Shown here: positions 43,001-49,073 of the stretch, in pieces
Position numbering within the stretch: position 1 is the stretch's first letter
Layout: each line of letters begins with the position of its first letter
IMG/VR virus record: IMGVR_UViG_3300048837_002337
Span: 1 to 57,622 of that record
Strand: one strand, 5' to 3'
Source of the DNA: a virus
DNA: 57,622 nt
Made by a program: the position numbers and the translations under genes
Notes under the pieces: generated by a model
The model's input: the letters and a program-made list of their open reading frames with translations, nothing else
The model's database searches: none
Told to the model about the DNA's origin: nothing

Positions 43001-44674
43001 GAGGTGCGCATCGTCTTCCACGATCCGCGCCTGGCACAGGCCGCCGGCAGCGTCGGCGCCGACCAGATCGGCTGGTTCGTCGGCTTCATGTCGATGGCCT
43101 CCCGCTTCTTCAGTTCCATCAACACGATGCTCGACCCGGAATTCGTGGTGCGCAACGCGGCCAGGGACATGACGGCCGCGCAACTGAACATCCGCAACTT
43201 CGGCGAGGCCGACCGCAACGCCATCGCGAAGGCGATGATCCGGAACTGGCCCAAGGCCTTCGTCGGCGCCTTCCGGGGCCAGGGCTACAAGGCCGACAGC
43301 ACCTGGACGCGCTACTATCGCGAATTCGAGAAGGCCGGCGCCAAGGTGTCGTTCTGGAAGCTGGAACAGCCCGAGGCGGGCAAGTCGGATCTCGACAAGC
43401 GCATCCGCCTGGCCGGCGGCTCGCGCCTGGGACCGGTCAGCCGCTTCGTGCGCCTCTCGACCCGCGACAATCCCGTGCTGGGCTTCATCGAGCGGACCAA
43501 CCTCGCGGTCGACAACGCCGTGCGCCTCGCCGCCTTCGTCGCCGCCCGCCAGCGCGGGTGGAGCGCCCAGGACGCCGCGGCCCTCTCGAAGAACCTCACG
43601 GTCAACTTCAACCGCCGCGGCGAATGGGGGGCGACGATCAACGCGCTCTATCCCTTCGCCAATGCCGCCACCCAGGGCTCGCAGGTGCTCCTGCGCGCGA
43701 TCACGCACAAGCGCATGGCCAAATATACCATTGGCCTCATTGCCTTGGGTGTCATTCTTGATGCAGTCAACGCGGGCCTTTCCGGCGAGGATGACGACGG
43801 CGAACTGGCTTATGACAAGATCCCCGACTTCAAGAACCAGACCAACATGGTGGTGATGCTGGGGCCCGACTCCGACAACGGCGCGACGCTCTGGATGCCC
43901 TACGGCTGGAACCTCTTCCCCTACATCGGCCAGCAGATCGGCAAGGTGCGGCGCGGGGTGAAGGGGATGGACGAGGCGCTGGGTGATGTCGCCACCGCCT
44001 TCTTCACCGCCTTCTCGCCGATCCAGGGCGGGTCGCTTCAGTCTGTCATCACGCCCACCATGCTCGACCCGATCAACGAGATGGCGATGAACGAGGACTG
44101 GCTGGGCCGCCCGATCCGGCCGGAGAACGCCTATTCCGACTACGGGCCCGACGCCTACAAGTTCTTCGGCGGCGCCTCGGAGGCCTCGAAACTCCTCGCC
44201 GACACGATGAACCGCGCCACCGGCGGCACCATCGGCGAGAGCGGCGCGGTCGACATCTCGCCGGAGTACATCGACCACTTCTTCGGCTTCATCACCGGCG
44301 GGGCAGGGCGCTTCGTCGGCCGCGTGTCCGACCTGGTGGCGAAGGCCGCGGCGGGGAATTTCGAGGAGATCGAGCAAAGGGATGTTCCCGTCGCGCGCTC
44401 GCTCTACTATGAAACCGGAGACTGGCTCGACCGCGACCGCTACTATCGCTTCCGCGACGAGGTCAGGGAAGCCAATGCCGCGGCGAAGGCCTATCAGGAG
44501 GCGGGGGACAGGGTGCCGGATCATGTGAAGCGGCTCGCGGCGCTCTATCCGACGATGCTGCAGGCCGAACGGGCGATCAAGGCGATGAAGAAGGCCGGTT
44601 CCCAGGACCAGGGCAAGGTGTTCATCGCCTTCAACCGTCGCTTCCTCTCGGTGATGGGGAAGCAGGGTGAGTAA
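31049..44674 (+). CDS. Giant polyvalent virion-injected protein (DarB-like core), 4541 aa
   Basis: One uninterrupted frame. In order: virion-type N-terminus (1-45); glycine-rich membrane-like region (about 320-485); ParB-like domain with VADGHQR (about 719-725); JAB/JAMM-like HNHP at 1206-1209 with Ser1215 and Asp1218; SF2 helicase with GTGTGKT 1755-1761, DEAH 1841-1844 and QEEGRIRR 2217-2224; N6-adenine methyltransferase with EPSAGDG 2357-2363 and NPPF 2417-2420; associated domains with FIEEIQSDL (about 3045); HEVIH 3510-3514; long C-terminus (about 3650-4541). Helicase plus methyltransferase recalls P1 DarB, which protects injected DNA from restriction. DLLAAMG-type motifs recur at 69, 514, 1017 and 1038. 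Three linkers are overprinted by small +1-frame ORFs. Confidence 0.9.
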   Translation: MADLTIADVRAKFPQYDDLSDQQLADAVHQKFYADVPRPDFYARIGLAVAPSAANPTAAPEDTAGFSSDLLAAMGGSTPAPPRTPAPAQIDAPAARPMQPGSLIEAMTGHDAAPVIDRTRPPSPPVRPREGGLEFGMMGGASPETEAWARREIARQEAERIDLVRPKDSPGIAPALQRQATTAAPDPFAGEGMGDMAARRGQQFARGATTVIASVPEALELLGRDIVRTRLPTFNQAGAALSAERETLLGIIEAEGAESQRGRAAALRLQAVDGELIRAARLVQEDAARLEIPLEDTKGFKAGKALRAASEETFGTPDPRDTGFWAKLAEGGGSVAGFAGASLLGAPLGPGGVLLSGGLTGAATNSSQLYQEAIQAGADEETALRAARIGGLVGSSEVLPIGRALKLLPKGMRNKVGGFFFKRLTHIAESAGEEAAQEFAMQVANNWVAKGLYDPERGWFDGAGESALIGAILGGGMGAIGSARGEGKADQLPMRTPDEPRERQPQQPPAPLTDPLLAAMGAPAPEAPAPAQPAPAQPQAPAPEAAPVQPAATTKAPEAAPAAPEAQPQADAGRYEIMDEVETVDGETRPTGRKVRIDMETGQASVVDANEAAAGSDAAGAPGGADAGQQGQESQPQGREAKGVTSPAPAAGGARPAPQRKFLSHEETLAIETDPDTFQYKGGSDTEGVTSALKGVSRFDPNRAGQVVIFETKDGRRIVADGHQRTGLARRMADAGQEDVGGMAAVIYREADGYTPEEVMALAALKNIGEGSGSAVDAARVLRSRSETIEDLGLPPNSALVRDAEGLRRLSVDAFGMVVNGAASEQHGAIVGRAVPNQEVQANILGLLSRLKPANAFQAETIARQAAAETTTETQDSLFGPEEIATSLYLERAKVLDGAVKAIRDDIRTLTDRADAITGAGNVLAKDENTRRLDADAKLRDYLTSQANMKGPISDALGQAARAVKDGTPVAAATRRFVEDVRRALEGDGTGGQASSGGRGEPEGQPRQEPVSPPEGDLLAAMGATPQTQTPAAKPEPDLLAAMGAAPAKNPEPDAKAKAEAQVKAKQSKMGTTTPQGDAGPLFNAQADIEDAKPALATTAAVRRAALIDEHTKGPETPPEEFADLFDQPEGQKLIAKMEGKTPKERRAIADDWVLKTGRKAGSEHLVVFDAQGVPVIIARGGRASIWVPEWAYFAGDAGDLGYATHNHPGDGGLSAQDLVSMMAMQIEIKAMGHADVVHGAKPGPVKPRNGLPPHSERTLTFSEAIRYGADRVHAGLQDRINGLTGDAFTQRAALYKRAHYAILNVILHRMGIIEYTGDADRVIAEAGVQVDDFIETVEAVVLDGFGRAGFLVSEIRDHLRAGKPEGDGADTGGRGRAEAAEPADGDGDRGGRVRQDGKPEVKDDFGAALDDLFGAKPEKPARSKSDIAKDLGDIFGEDGDLFNMPEQPKSGLTARERAEIEARQRQSKIRRANQTRVEDDLQSLFGHDRQGNLFGEGDIDEAKYARAAPVFKEALADIDVANTPRKDVFIAMIRPLIAAGLNRQAIENMRPYFERFLNDVDRGIISLAKGTEDAQRTDGNLERDRGDAAAQDGLGKADVPAAGRPDGKGAGTGRGAPDQGDGRQPGGERLPSGDAAPVGTEGNPPVQGSRGAGKQPADGGNRAAGRNPREPGISPDESATEATVRHAQDGPELKGRAAAQRAADERARRGIKLGDEEDVRATLPLLKPEQQDDVVKIERRFAKPDGHGMMLTNGTGTGKTYSGGGVIKRFAQAGKTNILVIAPSQGILDHWAEALHDLGLKASKLDDTKTAGEGIVLTTYANVGKNRALASREWDLIVSDEAHKLSQNAQGDATSALDTLRAISHRPSDLWRKSEMMRAAEWDRLRAMKDGEAKTALAHRLYEQRKQDVERLSQRPRAKVLFLSATPFAYVKNTDYAEGYLFDYPKDGHVGNSRQGGQALFMVENFGYRIRYHKLTRPDANVDTGVFEREFHEKLKREGVLSGRHLDVEPDYERRFVQTEDAQGTLIDDILKFIREQAYGQGPDKDAYAALLTSVGKSFNYLKRMQLLEAIKAKIAQQDIDKHLAMGRKVVLFHDFNRGGGFNPFAPHDEAALEGYAKLLAARPEVADLNFRGYLPPVQELKQRYGKRAVIYNGTIPNKERDKAKTAFNTDGSGTDIMIVQSAAGEAGISLHDISGGHQRVLINLGMPTRPTTALQEEGRIRREGSVSDALFHYYTIGTTWERQAFARKIAERSGTVENLALGNEARTIRDAFIDAYEEASPWAPGEGDGKGGKERDRAVAKASPYEIAKTHYFGRMKTAGRRDQRQGIDFYPTPEPLAFKMVEWAQIRPYERVLEPSAGDGSIARYFPDHSDRTIVEPSVELLSKAELRAIGARAVNSTFEAYHVVNKHHAIIMNPPFGSGGKTAIEHLAKAATHLRPGGRIVALIPTGPAADKRFDAWWDSDESEGLWRSAEVALPAVTFEKAGTAVAARILIIDKVDPVASDLLGSTSRINMTGAQSIGQFFDRLEGIAAPARPKAAREAVEELLDEQEEANPALAAPERPAQPLPDQGFSLAQTTHGKTGEALFVATATARVSDEAFKATVAVAKRHGGWYSSFRGKGAVPGYQFKSEAQRQAFLDDMGKPTTGLQEEAAGFARPVFFSPLLRAVEGAKQARAPAKDWKAIIAKLPGVKKAEMEWTGVLDWLDTADGQVERADIVAFLRANQIEIIEERQTEEGEDFDPDEQAAEEALGHDLIEEPDFEISDGEPLYPDDWDDEAEFYLDEARETLAEEAMEDWDEEEMGEFDPASIADDEVMDLARQIAEERYEPHEYSVTLYDRNGDASYDGYWNADDRSYYFPALSDENIDHSDALNLATAPIMEARQKQVEEKLKELLAEHKASQERQRAEDGFAVVGSARWRTYTQGGGENYQEVLLRIPLLHKIGKNRTVPVQDVAELKRIESEMDRLIKEKGTRVKYTEEYMALQRQSTALTDGVMGKIPFVQSSHFSRTNVVVHARIKDRQDKAGNRVLFIEEIQSDLASKWRENTESVEVTLRRRALEEAFENLAAADREDWNILENAVSEHARAAGANTWKASVNEFLGNSTPSEPDYFHSDKTRAAVASFNADPKVQRAVERMKRRGGERTQLRGELTALGTEKRIDPMVPQSPFSDPEQYTVMVKRLLREAAARGYGKIAWTPGYMQAERWNNAAQSVVSRIEWEPSTSGTAGASRDVLFLMAGGGREFSATVDAEGKILATDAEPFQGKTLQAIIGPSLAKQVLGEEKGNVGGQKIVLPDSGYAIAYDGHIRRAVDKLTRVHGVKAEPDTSIYDLITDRLGARSTYLEGLTTEEIIDRIANVEPARTERLRNLLREDPTNEPYIRSIATEPISDAAFVRLFRDRMEDGPQVWSVEINDALRAAATEPMPLFQRQALRRTRPVSRETIRRMMPRLRAELDRLDLKRVHLFEVDPARYPMGGQDDWQGLVQHGENGDLEIIIGASLDPMKTIHHEVIHILRGMNLFTPEEWRALELSAARKWVKEFDIVARYPNLTPSEQIEEAIAEAFAEAVATKKAPAGSAVIRAFNKIARLLKAIANVFRGAGFNTVEDVFGRVIAGELSRRNAANTGALAMQRGSKAQAARVPNRQARAHMATAMGGNAAHIPDRRVWEELTRTGAPIWQRLRQGAGAAHDAVDKARIKMQDRFLPVLRAQEAVVRTTGATLSADQNAYLKETTFSGKVGRHLFEIDEEYTKPIIDIIAKTKGALTSEAVGEWLYARHAIERNARIAAINPRMPDGGSGMTDAEAQQILADAAAGPFAADLDRIGTLIDGLRERTLKLREDAGLITHREANLWRHQYRHYVPLKGFSETDHSEAVLDIAGVGRRFNTRGAESRRALGRRSEAFNPLQAAITQAQEVSIRAEKNRVGQALYNLAKDFPSKALWSVKKPKMKQVYNRTTGLVESRLEDPVSLLMDPNEMAVKISGKEVRIVFHDPRLAQAAGSVGADQIGWFVGFMSMASRFFSSINTMLDPEFVVRNAARDMTAAQLNIRNFGEADRNAIAKAMIRNWPKAFVGAFRGQGYKADSTWTRYYREFEKAGAKVSFWKLEQPEAGKSDLDKRIRLAGGSRLGPVSRFVRLSTRDNPVLGFIERTNLAVDNAVRLAAFVAARQRGWSAQDAAALSKNLTVNFNRRGEWGATINALYPFANAATQGSQVLLRAITHKRMAKYTIGLIALGVILDAVNAGLSGEDDDGELAYDKIPDFKNQTNMVVMLGPDSDNGATLWMPYGWNLFPYIGQQIGKVRRGVKGMDEALGDVATAFFTAFSPIQGGSLQSVITPTMLDPINEMAMNEDWLGRPIRPENAYSDYGPDAYKFFGGASEASKLLADTMNRATGGTIGESGAVDISPEYIDHFFGFITGGAGRFVGRVSDLVAKAAAGNFEEIEQRDVPVARSLYYETGDWLDRDRYYRFRDEVREANAAAKAYQEAGDRVPDHVKRLAALYPTMLQAERAIKAMKKAGSQDQGKVFIAFNRRFLSVMGKQGE
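33912..34082 (+). CDS. Nested 56-aa ORF in +1 frame of the giant gene
   Basis: A 56-residue frame (MHSDKQPAPSRTERPSQ..., then SAERLKAMGQEAKRLREEE) that looks like a real helical protein. Most of its third codon positions are G or C, whereas the giant frame here reads a Gly/Arg/Glu/Pro-rich linker with many A/T third positions. It starts near the end of the ParB-like region. Ribosome site is weak. Function unknown. Confidence 0.5.
   Translation: MHSDKQPAPSRTERPSQRQLDALSKMSAERLKAMGQEAKRLREEEASLKASRAKSR
35043..35255 (+). CDS. Nested 70-aa ORF in +1 frame of the giant gene
   Basis: Starts with ATG after GGAGTTCAGGTCG, just at the end of the JAB-like region. The product has a helical end (SEITSALESLKAMEP, then VEAERKRLNRLMETATEAGG). 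The giant frame across the same bases from about 35130 is a Gly/Asp/Arg-rich linker. Coding signal from ~35130 on is in this frame. Confidence 0.5.
   Translation: MTSSKQSKRSFLMGLDGPDSLSPRSEITSALESLKAMEPTPAVEAERKRLNRLMETATEAGGFARTASQR
35769..36131 (+). CDS. Nested 120-aa ORF in +1 frame of the giant gene
   Basis: The strongest of three nested frames. The product is a balanced helical protein (PLKTAWAKQMFPLPEDLME, VASAYLLVMPLLWEQKAI, LTKAQLKLLSDMLR). Its third positions are mostly G/C. The giant frame here encodes a Gly/Ala/Asp/Arg linker with many A/T third positions. It has GGAAG immediately before ATG and AAGGGA 10 bases upstream; a GTG at 35736 is an alternative. It ends just before the helicase domain. 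No family recognised. Confidence 0.65.
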   Translation: MHNAPTAIWNAIAETQPLKTAWAKQMFPLPEDLMEKALEREEARLIKETGDSRVASAYLLVMPLLWEQKAIRRFKEAGGPGNSLPMVETAQQAAILASREYPLTKAQLKLLSDMLRTAPN

Positions 44675-44948
44675 CCGGGACGCCTCGATGGCCCTGGCTC
44701 TGGCCATGATCCTCCTGTCGATGGGCCTGGCCTACAAGGCCGGCGTCGCCGCGGGCCTGCGCCAGGCGCCGGAGCACTTCGCCCACAAGGCCTCGATCGC
44801 GGCCTCCGACGCGGCCTTCTGGGAGCGGATGGACGCCACCTTCGGCCAGACCGACACCTGCGCGGCGATCTACGATCTGGTCGCGGATGACCTGGTCGGA
44901 TCGGAGTACGCGCCCGGAGCGGTTTCGCCGCACAGCGATGAGCGCTGA
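44667..44948 (+). CDS. Small membrane-anchored protein, GTG start
   Basis: A 93-residue frame starting with GTG within the end of the giant gene. A hydrophobic segment near residues 7-30 (ALALAMILLSMGLAYKAGVAAG) would be a TM anchor; the rest is polar. Unknown function. Confidence 0.55.
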   Translation: MSNRDASMALALAMILLSMGLAYKAGVAAGLRQAPEHFAHKASIAASDAAFWERMDATFGQTDTCAAIYDLVADDLVGSEYAPGAVSPHSDER

Positions 44949-44978
44949 CGACATAGTCGGCCCTGCGTAGCGCCCGGC

Positions 44979-45000
44979 AAGGTTCCCGGGCGGAACCTTT
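44979..45000 (+). terminator. Hairpin between membrane protein and decoration-like gene
   Basis: AAGGTTCC and GGAACCTT form a perfect 8-bp stem around CGGGC. Only three T residues follow, so it is a weak intrinsic terminator candidate. Confidence 0.4.
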
Positions 45001-45014
45001 GCAGGGGAATGACC

Positions 45015-45899
45015 ATGAGCAAACACGACAGCATCGCGCATACGCTCGTCTCGGCGGTGAGCGCCGGCGCCAGCTTCACTGTCTCCTATCCGTCGGGCAA
45101 ATCGGCAGACGACTACCTCGGCGGCAGCGATCACATGATCGTCACGCACACGATCCGCACGCTCTTCGCCAAGTCGGGCGATTTCTCGGTGGCCTTCGGC
45201 GCCTCGAACATCACCGTGACGATGGCCTCCGGCCTGGCGCTGCCGGCGGGCGCGGTGATCTATCTCAACGTCGACCGCGCCGAGCGGGATGATCCGACCA
45301 CGCTTGCGGACACCTCGAAGATGGCCGAGATGACGCTGGTCAAGATCGGCCTCGGGGCACCGGCGACGGCGGATGCCGATGGCGTCTGCGCCTCGCAGGC
45401 GCTCAATACCGGCGTCGACGGGGTGATCGCCGGGGCGCTGGCCGCGGACGGTGTCGCCACCTTCGACAAGCCGCGCAACGTCGTGGCGGCGTGGACCAAC
45501 GCGGCGGTGATCACCGTCACCGGCACCGACGAGTACGGCGAAACCGTGGTCGAGTCCTCGGCCTCCGGTACGTCCTTCACCGGCAAGAAGGCCTTCAAGA
45601 CCGTGACCCAGGTCCGTGTCTCGGCCAACGTGACCGGCCTCACCGTCGGCTCTGGCGTCGTCCTCGGCCTGCCGTGCTTCCTCGCCGATGTCGCCGACGT
45701 GGTGAAGGAGATCATGGACGGCGTCGCGCCGACGGCCGGCACCTTCGTGGCGGGCGACAACACGACCGCGACCGCGACCACCGGAGATGTGCGCGGCACG
45801 CTCTCGCCGAACAGCGCGCCGAACGGCTCGCGCGTCTACGAGGTGATCGCGGCCGTCCGCTCTGCCGCCTACACGGGCGCCGCGCAATACGCCGGCTGA
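45015..45899 (+). CDS. Putative virion structural protein
   Basis: A 294-residue protein rich in Ala, Thr, Val and Gly with strand-type alternation. It may decorate the head or be part of the tail. ATG 45015 has GCAGGGG at a better distance than ATG 45009. Not recognised further. Confidence 0.6.
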   Translation: MSKHDSIAHTLVSAVSAGASFTVSYPSGKSADDYLGGSDHMIVTHTIRTLFAKSGDFSVAFGASNITVTMASGLALPAGAVIYLNVDRAERDDPTTLADTSKMAEMTLVKIGLGAPATADADGVCASQALNTGVDGVIAGALAADGVATFDKPRNVVAAWTNAAVITVTGTDEYGETVVESSASGTSFTGKKAFKTVTQVRVSANVTGLTVGSGVVLGLPCFLADVADVVKEIMDGVAPTAGTFVAGDNTTATATTGDVRGTLSPNSAPNGSRVYEVIAAVRSAAYTGAAQYAG

Positions 45900-45965
45900 T
45901 CTGACGCAGGCGGCGGGATGACCGCCGCCTGACCCTTTCCCGACAGCGCCAGAGGCCCGCACAGC

Positions 45966-47141
45966 ATGCCATTCAACGGAACATCGAAGCGGCTTGAACG
46001 CATCTGGGCCTTCGTCGACCAGTTCATTGCTGGCGAGAACGCGGAGCGAGCCGATTTCGACGTCGTCTTCAATGACGTGGTCAATTCCACCAATGACGCC
46101 GTGGCCTATCTCGAAGGCCTCATCGCCGCGATCAACATCACCGATGCCCGCTTCCTCGGCCTGAAGGCCACGGCGCCGACGACCAGGAACGATGCCTCGG
46201 CGCTGCAGGACGGCGACCAGTATGTCAGTTCCGCCGCCGCCGACCTGGGCGTGATCTATGTCCGCAACTCCGGCGCCTGGATACGGGCGACCGACTACAC
46301 CGCGCCAAGCACCTTCTTCAAGACGCTTCTCGGGGCCGCAGATGCCGCAACGCTGCGCGGGCTCATCGGGCTCGGCAGCGCCGCCACCTCTGCCTCATCG
46401 GCCTTCGCCACATCGGCGCAGGGCACGAAGGCAGACGCCGCGGTACAGGCGCCCGGCGGGATCGCCAACACGATCACCGACTGGAACGACGTCCAGACCT
46501 CCGGCACCGGCTTCTATATCGGCGACGCCGCTGCGGCCAATACGCCGACGGCGCACACCTACACCGGCTACTACATCAAGGCCAATGCGACGAACGGCAT
46601 TCTCATGGCCTTCAGCCCCTCGACTGCGGTCGCGTACAGGCGCTTCTACACAGCGGGCGTCTGGGGCTCCTGGTCAGAGGTGCCGCACGGCGCGGCGCTT
46701 CTCGAACTTCAGGCGCTGGTCCGCACCCGCGGCGATCTCGTCGTCGGCGGCGCCTCGGCCTGGGAACGGCTGGCGATCGGCGCGGCGGATCAGGCGCTTT
46801 ATTCGAACGGAACTGATGCGGGTTGGCAAACCGCCTACCGCTGCCGCGCATGGGTGAAGTTTCAGGTCTCGGCGGGCACGCCCAGCATACTTGCGTCTGG
46901 GAATGTGGCGTCGATCACCGACAACGGCGTCGGGGATTACACGGTGAATTTCCAGACCGCTTTACCGGATGCGAACTATGCCGTCGCAGCGATGTGCTCG
47001 AACAGCGCTTCGAACAGTTCGGTGGTTCTGTTCGACAGCGGCAATCTTCCGACTGCATCTGCGTACCGCTTCACGGCGCGGAATGCGAACACCGGGGGTG
47101 CGCTCGATCCGAGCATCGTCAGTCTCGTTTTCTTCAGGTGA
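45966..47141 (+). CDS. Tail fibre protein with pyocin-knob-like domain
   Basis: A 391-residue protein with an N-terminal helical part, then Ala/Thr-rich shaft and a pyocin-knob-like domain near 175-238 (TDWNDVQTSGTGFYIG, ending WGSWSEVP). A C-terminal beta-rich tip (about 295-391) follows. Such proteins contact the host surface. The fibre chaperone-like gene follows directly. Confidence 0.8.
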   Translation: MPFNGTSKRLERIWAFVDQFIAGENAERADFDVVFNDVVNSTNDAVAYLEGLIAAINITDARFLGLKATAPTTRNDASALQDGDQYVSSAAADLGVIYVRNSGAWIRATDYTAPSTFFKTLLGAADAATLRGLIGLGSAATSASSAFATSAQGTKADAAVQAPGGIANTITDWNDVQTSGTGFYIGDAAAANTPTAHTYTGYYIKANATNGILMAFSPSTAVAYRRFYTAGVWGSWSEVPHGAALLELQALVRTRGDLVVGGASAWERLAIGAADQALYSNGTDAGWQTAYRCRAWVKFQVSAGTPSILASGNVASITDNGVGDYTVNFQTALPDANYAVAAMCSNSASNSSVVLFDSGNLPTASAYRFTARNANTGGALDPSIVSLVFFR

Positions 47142-47148
47142 GGGTGCC

Positions 47149-47661
47149 ATGCAAGTGATCGTCTTTGACAACGGGAACGGCGTTTCGGTGCTGCACCCTA
47201 CCGCTGACGCCAACCTGGACCAGGTGGAGGCGCGGGTGGTTCCTGCCGAAGCTGCGCGGATCAGGATCGAGGCAAGCAACCTGCCGGATCGCGCAACGCG
47301 AGATCGCTGGCGTCTCTCTGGCGGAGTGATCGAGATCGGACCGGAGGACTTGGGTCAGAGACGGGCCGCCGCCATCCTTGAAAAGGGGGCATTCTGCTCG
47401 ATGCTCAAGCCGACGCGCGCCAACATTCTGTCGGTGAGCGAGGCAGTTCAAGCGGCGCGGGGCGACTGGCCGGCGACCTTCGCGGCCTTCACCGCGTCTC
47501 TGCCAGAGGACGTGGCGGCCGACGCGCAGATCAAGTGGGCGGCGGCAACCGAGATCCACTATGCCGATCCGCTCCTGCAGGCGCTCGCCCTGCATTGGGC
47601 GAATGGAGATCAGGCCGCGGCGACGGCGGTCCTCGATCAGATATTCGGGATAGCGCCATGA
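47149..47661 (+). CDS. Tail fibre assembly-like protein
   Basis: The 170-residue product starts MQVIVFDNGNGVSVLHPTAD and has VPAEAARIRIEASNLPD, a pattern of fibre-assembly or fibre-associated proteins next to fibre genes. The C-terminal half is helical. Position right after the fibre gene supports a chaperone-like role. Confidence 0.6.
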   Translation: MQVIVFDNGNGVSVLHPTADANLDQVEARVVPAEAARIRIEASNLPDRATRDRWRLSGGVIEIGPEDLGQRRAAAILEKGAFCSMLKPTRANILSVSEAVQAARGDWPATFAAFTASLPEDVAADAQIKWAAATEIHYADPLLQALALHWANGDQAAATAVLDQIFGIAP

Positions 47662-47981
47662 GCCGGCGCGATCTCTGGCCTCTGATGGTCTTCATGGCCA
47701 CTGGCACGCTGACCGCGGCGATGTATCTCGCCTTCGCGGTCGGATACATCGTCCACGGGCGCCTGCCGGCCTGGGCGCAGCCGCTCTGGAAGTACAGCTA
47801 CGGCGCTGTCTTCGTGCTGGCCGATGTCCTCTACAACCTGACGATCGGCTCGCTGATGTGGATCGAGCGACCGACTTTCGAGACATTCACCGCCCGGCTC
47901 ACCCGCAAGAAGGAAACCCACGCCTTCGCGCGCTGGCTTTGCGAGTGCCTGTCGATCTTCGACCCCAACCATTGCCGATAG
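47658..47981 (+). CDS. Membrane protein, two TM segments
   Basis: A 107-residue protein coupled by ATGA. Hydrophobic segments near 8-32 and 46-68, then a basic Arg/Lys/Thr region and Cys-rich end. Possibly a lysis or exclusion protein; unknown. Confidence 0.6.
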   Translation: MSRRDLWPLMVFMATGTLTAAMYLAFAVGYIVHGRLPAWAQPLWKYSYGAVFVLADVLYNLTIGSLMWIERPTFETFTARLTRKKETHAFARWLCECLSIFDPNHCR

Positions 47982-47990
47982 GAGGCCGCC

Positions 47991-48215
47991 ATGGCTGAAG
48001 TCACACTTGCGCAGAACGACACCGGCAACACCGCCGCCCTCACCGAGGACAATGTCTTCGCCGTGACCAAGGGGGCGGTCCTCTTCTCGACCGATGCCGG
48101 GACCACCTGGATTCAATGGTCCGAGGGCGAGAAGGTCATCTTCGCCACCGGGCGCCAGGTCTACTGGAAGAACGAGCGCACCAAGGAAGCCACCTTCAAG
48201 TACATGGCGATCTGA
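47991..48215 (+). CDS. Small conserved structural-region protein
   Basis: A 74-residue beta-rich protein (NVFAVTKGAVLFSTDAGTTW). The next gene starts on its stop (TGATG). A small virion or tail component is likely from context. Confidence 0.55.
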   Translation: MAEVTLAQNDTGNTAALTEDNVFAVTKGAVLFSTDAGTTWIQWSEGEKVIFATGRQVYWKNERTKEATFKYMAI

Positions 48216-48694
48216 TGGGCATCCTGTCGAAACTTCTGGGGCGCCCCGCGCCCGCCGCAGCCGAAGCCGTCGAGGAGATCGAGCGCCGCGGCGCCATGGT
48301 GTGCCTGGCCGGCGATACCTGGCGGATCGAGCCCGCGCCCAAGGTGGTGCAGATCAAGATCGCCTCCACCGCCGACCCGGCGGATTTCACCCGCCAACTG
48401 GTGGGCGAGATGCAGCGCCGGGGCGTGCCGATGCGCTACCTCGAACGCATGATCGACGCCGTCGGCACGAAGATCGGGCCGAACGTGGATCTTGTCTTCC
48501 ACGCCTGGAAGAGCCCGGAGCGCGATCACCGCATCTACCAGCGCCGCATCGTCATGGAACCGAACCCGGGCACGGGCGCGATGGAGCCGCATGAACGGAT
48601 GCTCCTGGTGGAAATCGTCGATGGCGACGAGGAGATGGCCATTCGCAGGGCCAGGCAACTGATGAAGGGAGAAGACAATGGCGTTCATCCTTGA
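48215..48694 (+). CDS. Hypothetical 159-aa protein
   Basis: Mixed alpha/beta protein with VVQIKIASTADPADFTRQL and LVFHAWKSPERDHRIY. The next gene starts 17 bases before its end. Unknown; virion-region by context. Confidence 0.55.
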   Translation: MGILSKLLGRPAPAAAEAVEEIERRGAMVCLAGDTWRIEPAPKVVQIKIASTADPADFTRQLVGEMQRRGVPMRYLERMIDAVGTKIGPNVDLVFHAWKSPERDHRIYQRRIVMEPNPGTGAMEPHERMLLVEIVDGDEEMAIRRARQLMKGEDNGVHP

Positions 48695-49052
48695 CGCTGC
48701 GCTCGACGCCGGGCTGAACCGCGCGCTCGACACCGTGGAAAACATGTACATCTGCTCGCAGGAGCCGACGACCTTCACCGAGGCCTCGTCGACCTACAAG
48801 CTGGGCACCAAGGCGACACCGACTATCGCGGCGGCGGCCAACGGCACGCCGAACGGGCGGTCGCGCTCGATCCAGACCTTCACCGACGGCACGGTCGACG
48901 CGAGCGGCACCGCGACACACTGGGCGCTCACCGACAACAGCCTGAGCGAACTGGACGTCACCGGCGCGCTCTCGGCGTCGCAGGCCGTCACCTCCGGAAA
49001 CTCCTGGTCCCTGACCGGGGCGGTCGCGATCCGGTTCGCCGACGCCGCCTGA
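48678..49052 (+). CDS. Conserved virion-region protein
   Basis: A 124-residue beta-rich protein with MYICSQEPTTFTEASS and TATHWALTD. Similar small proteins are common in tail regions of alphaproteobacterial phages (from memory). Likely structural. Confidence 0.6.
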   Translation: MAFILDAALDAGLNRALDTVENMYICSQEPTTFTEASSTYKLGTKATPTIAAAANGTPNGRSRSIQTFTDGTVDASGTATHWALTDNSLSELDVTGALSASQAVTSGNSWSLTGAVAIRFADAA

Positions 49053-49073
49053 TCCTCCCGGGGAGGCGCGCCC

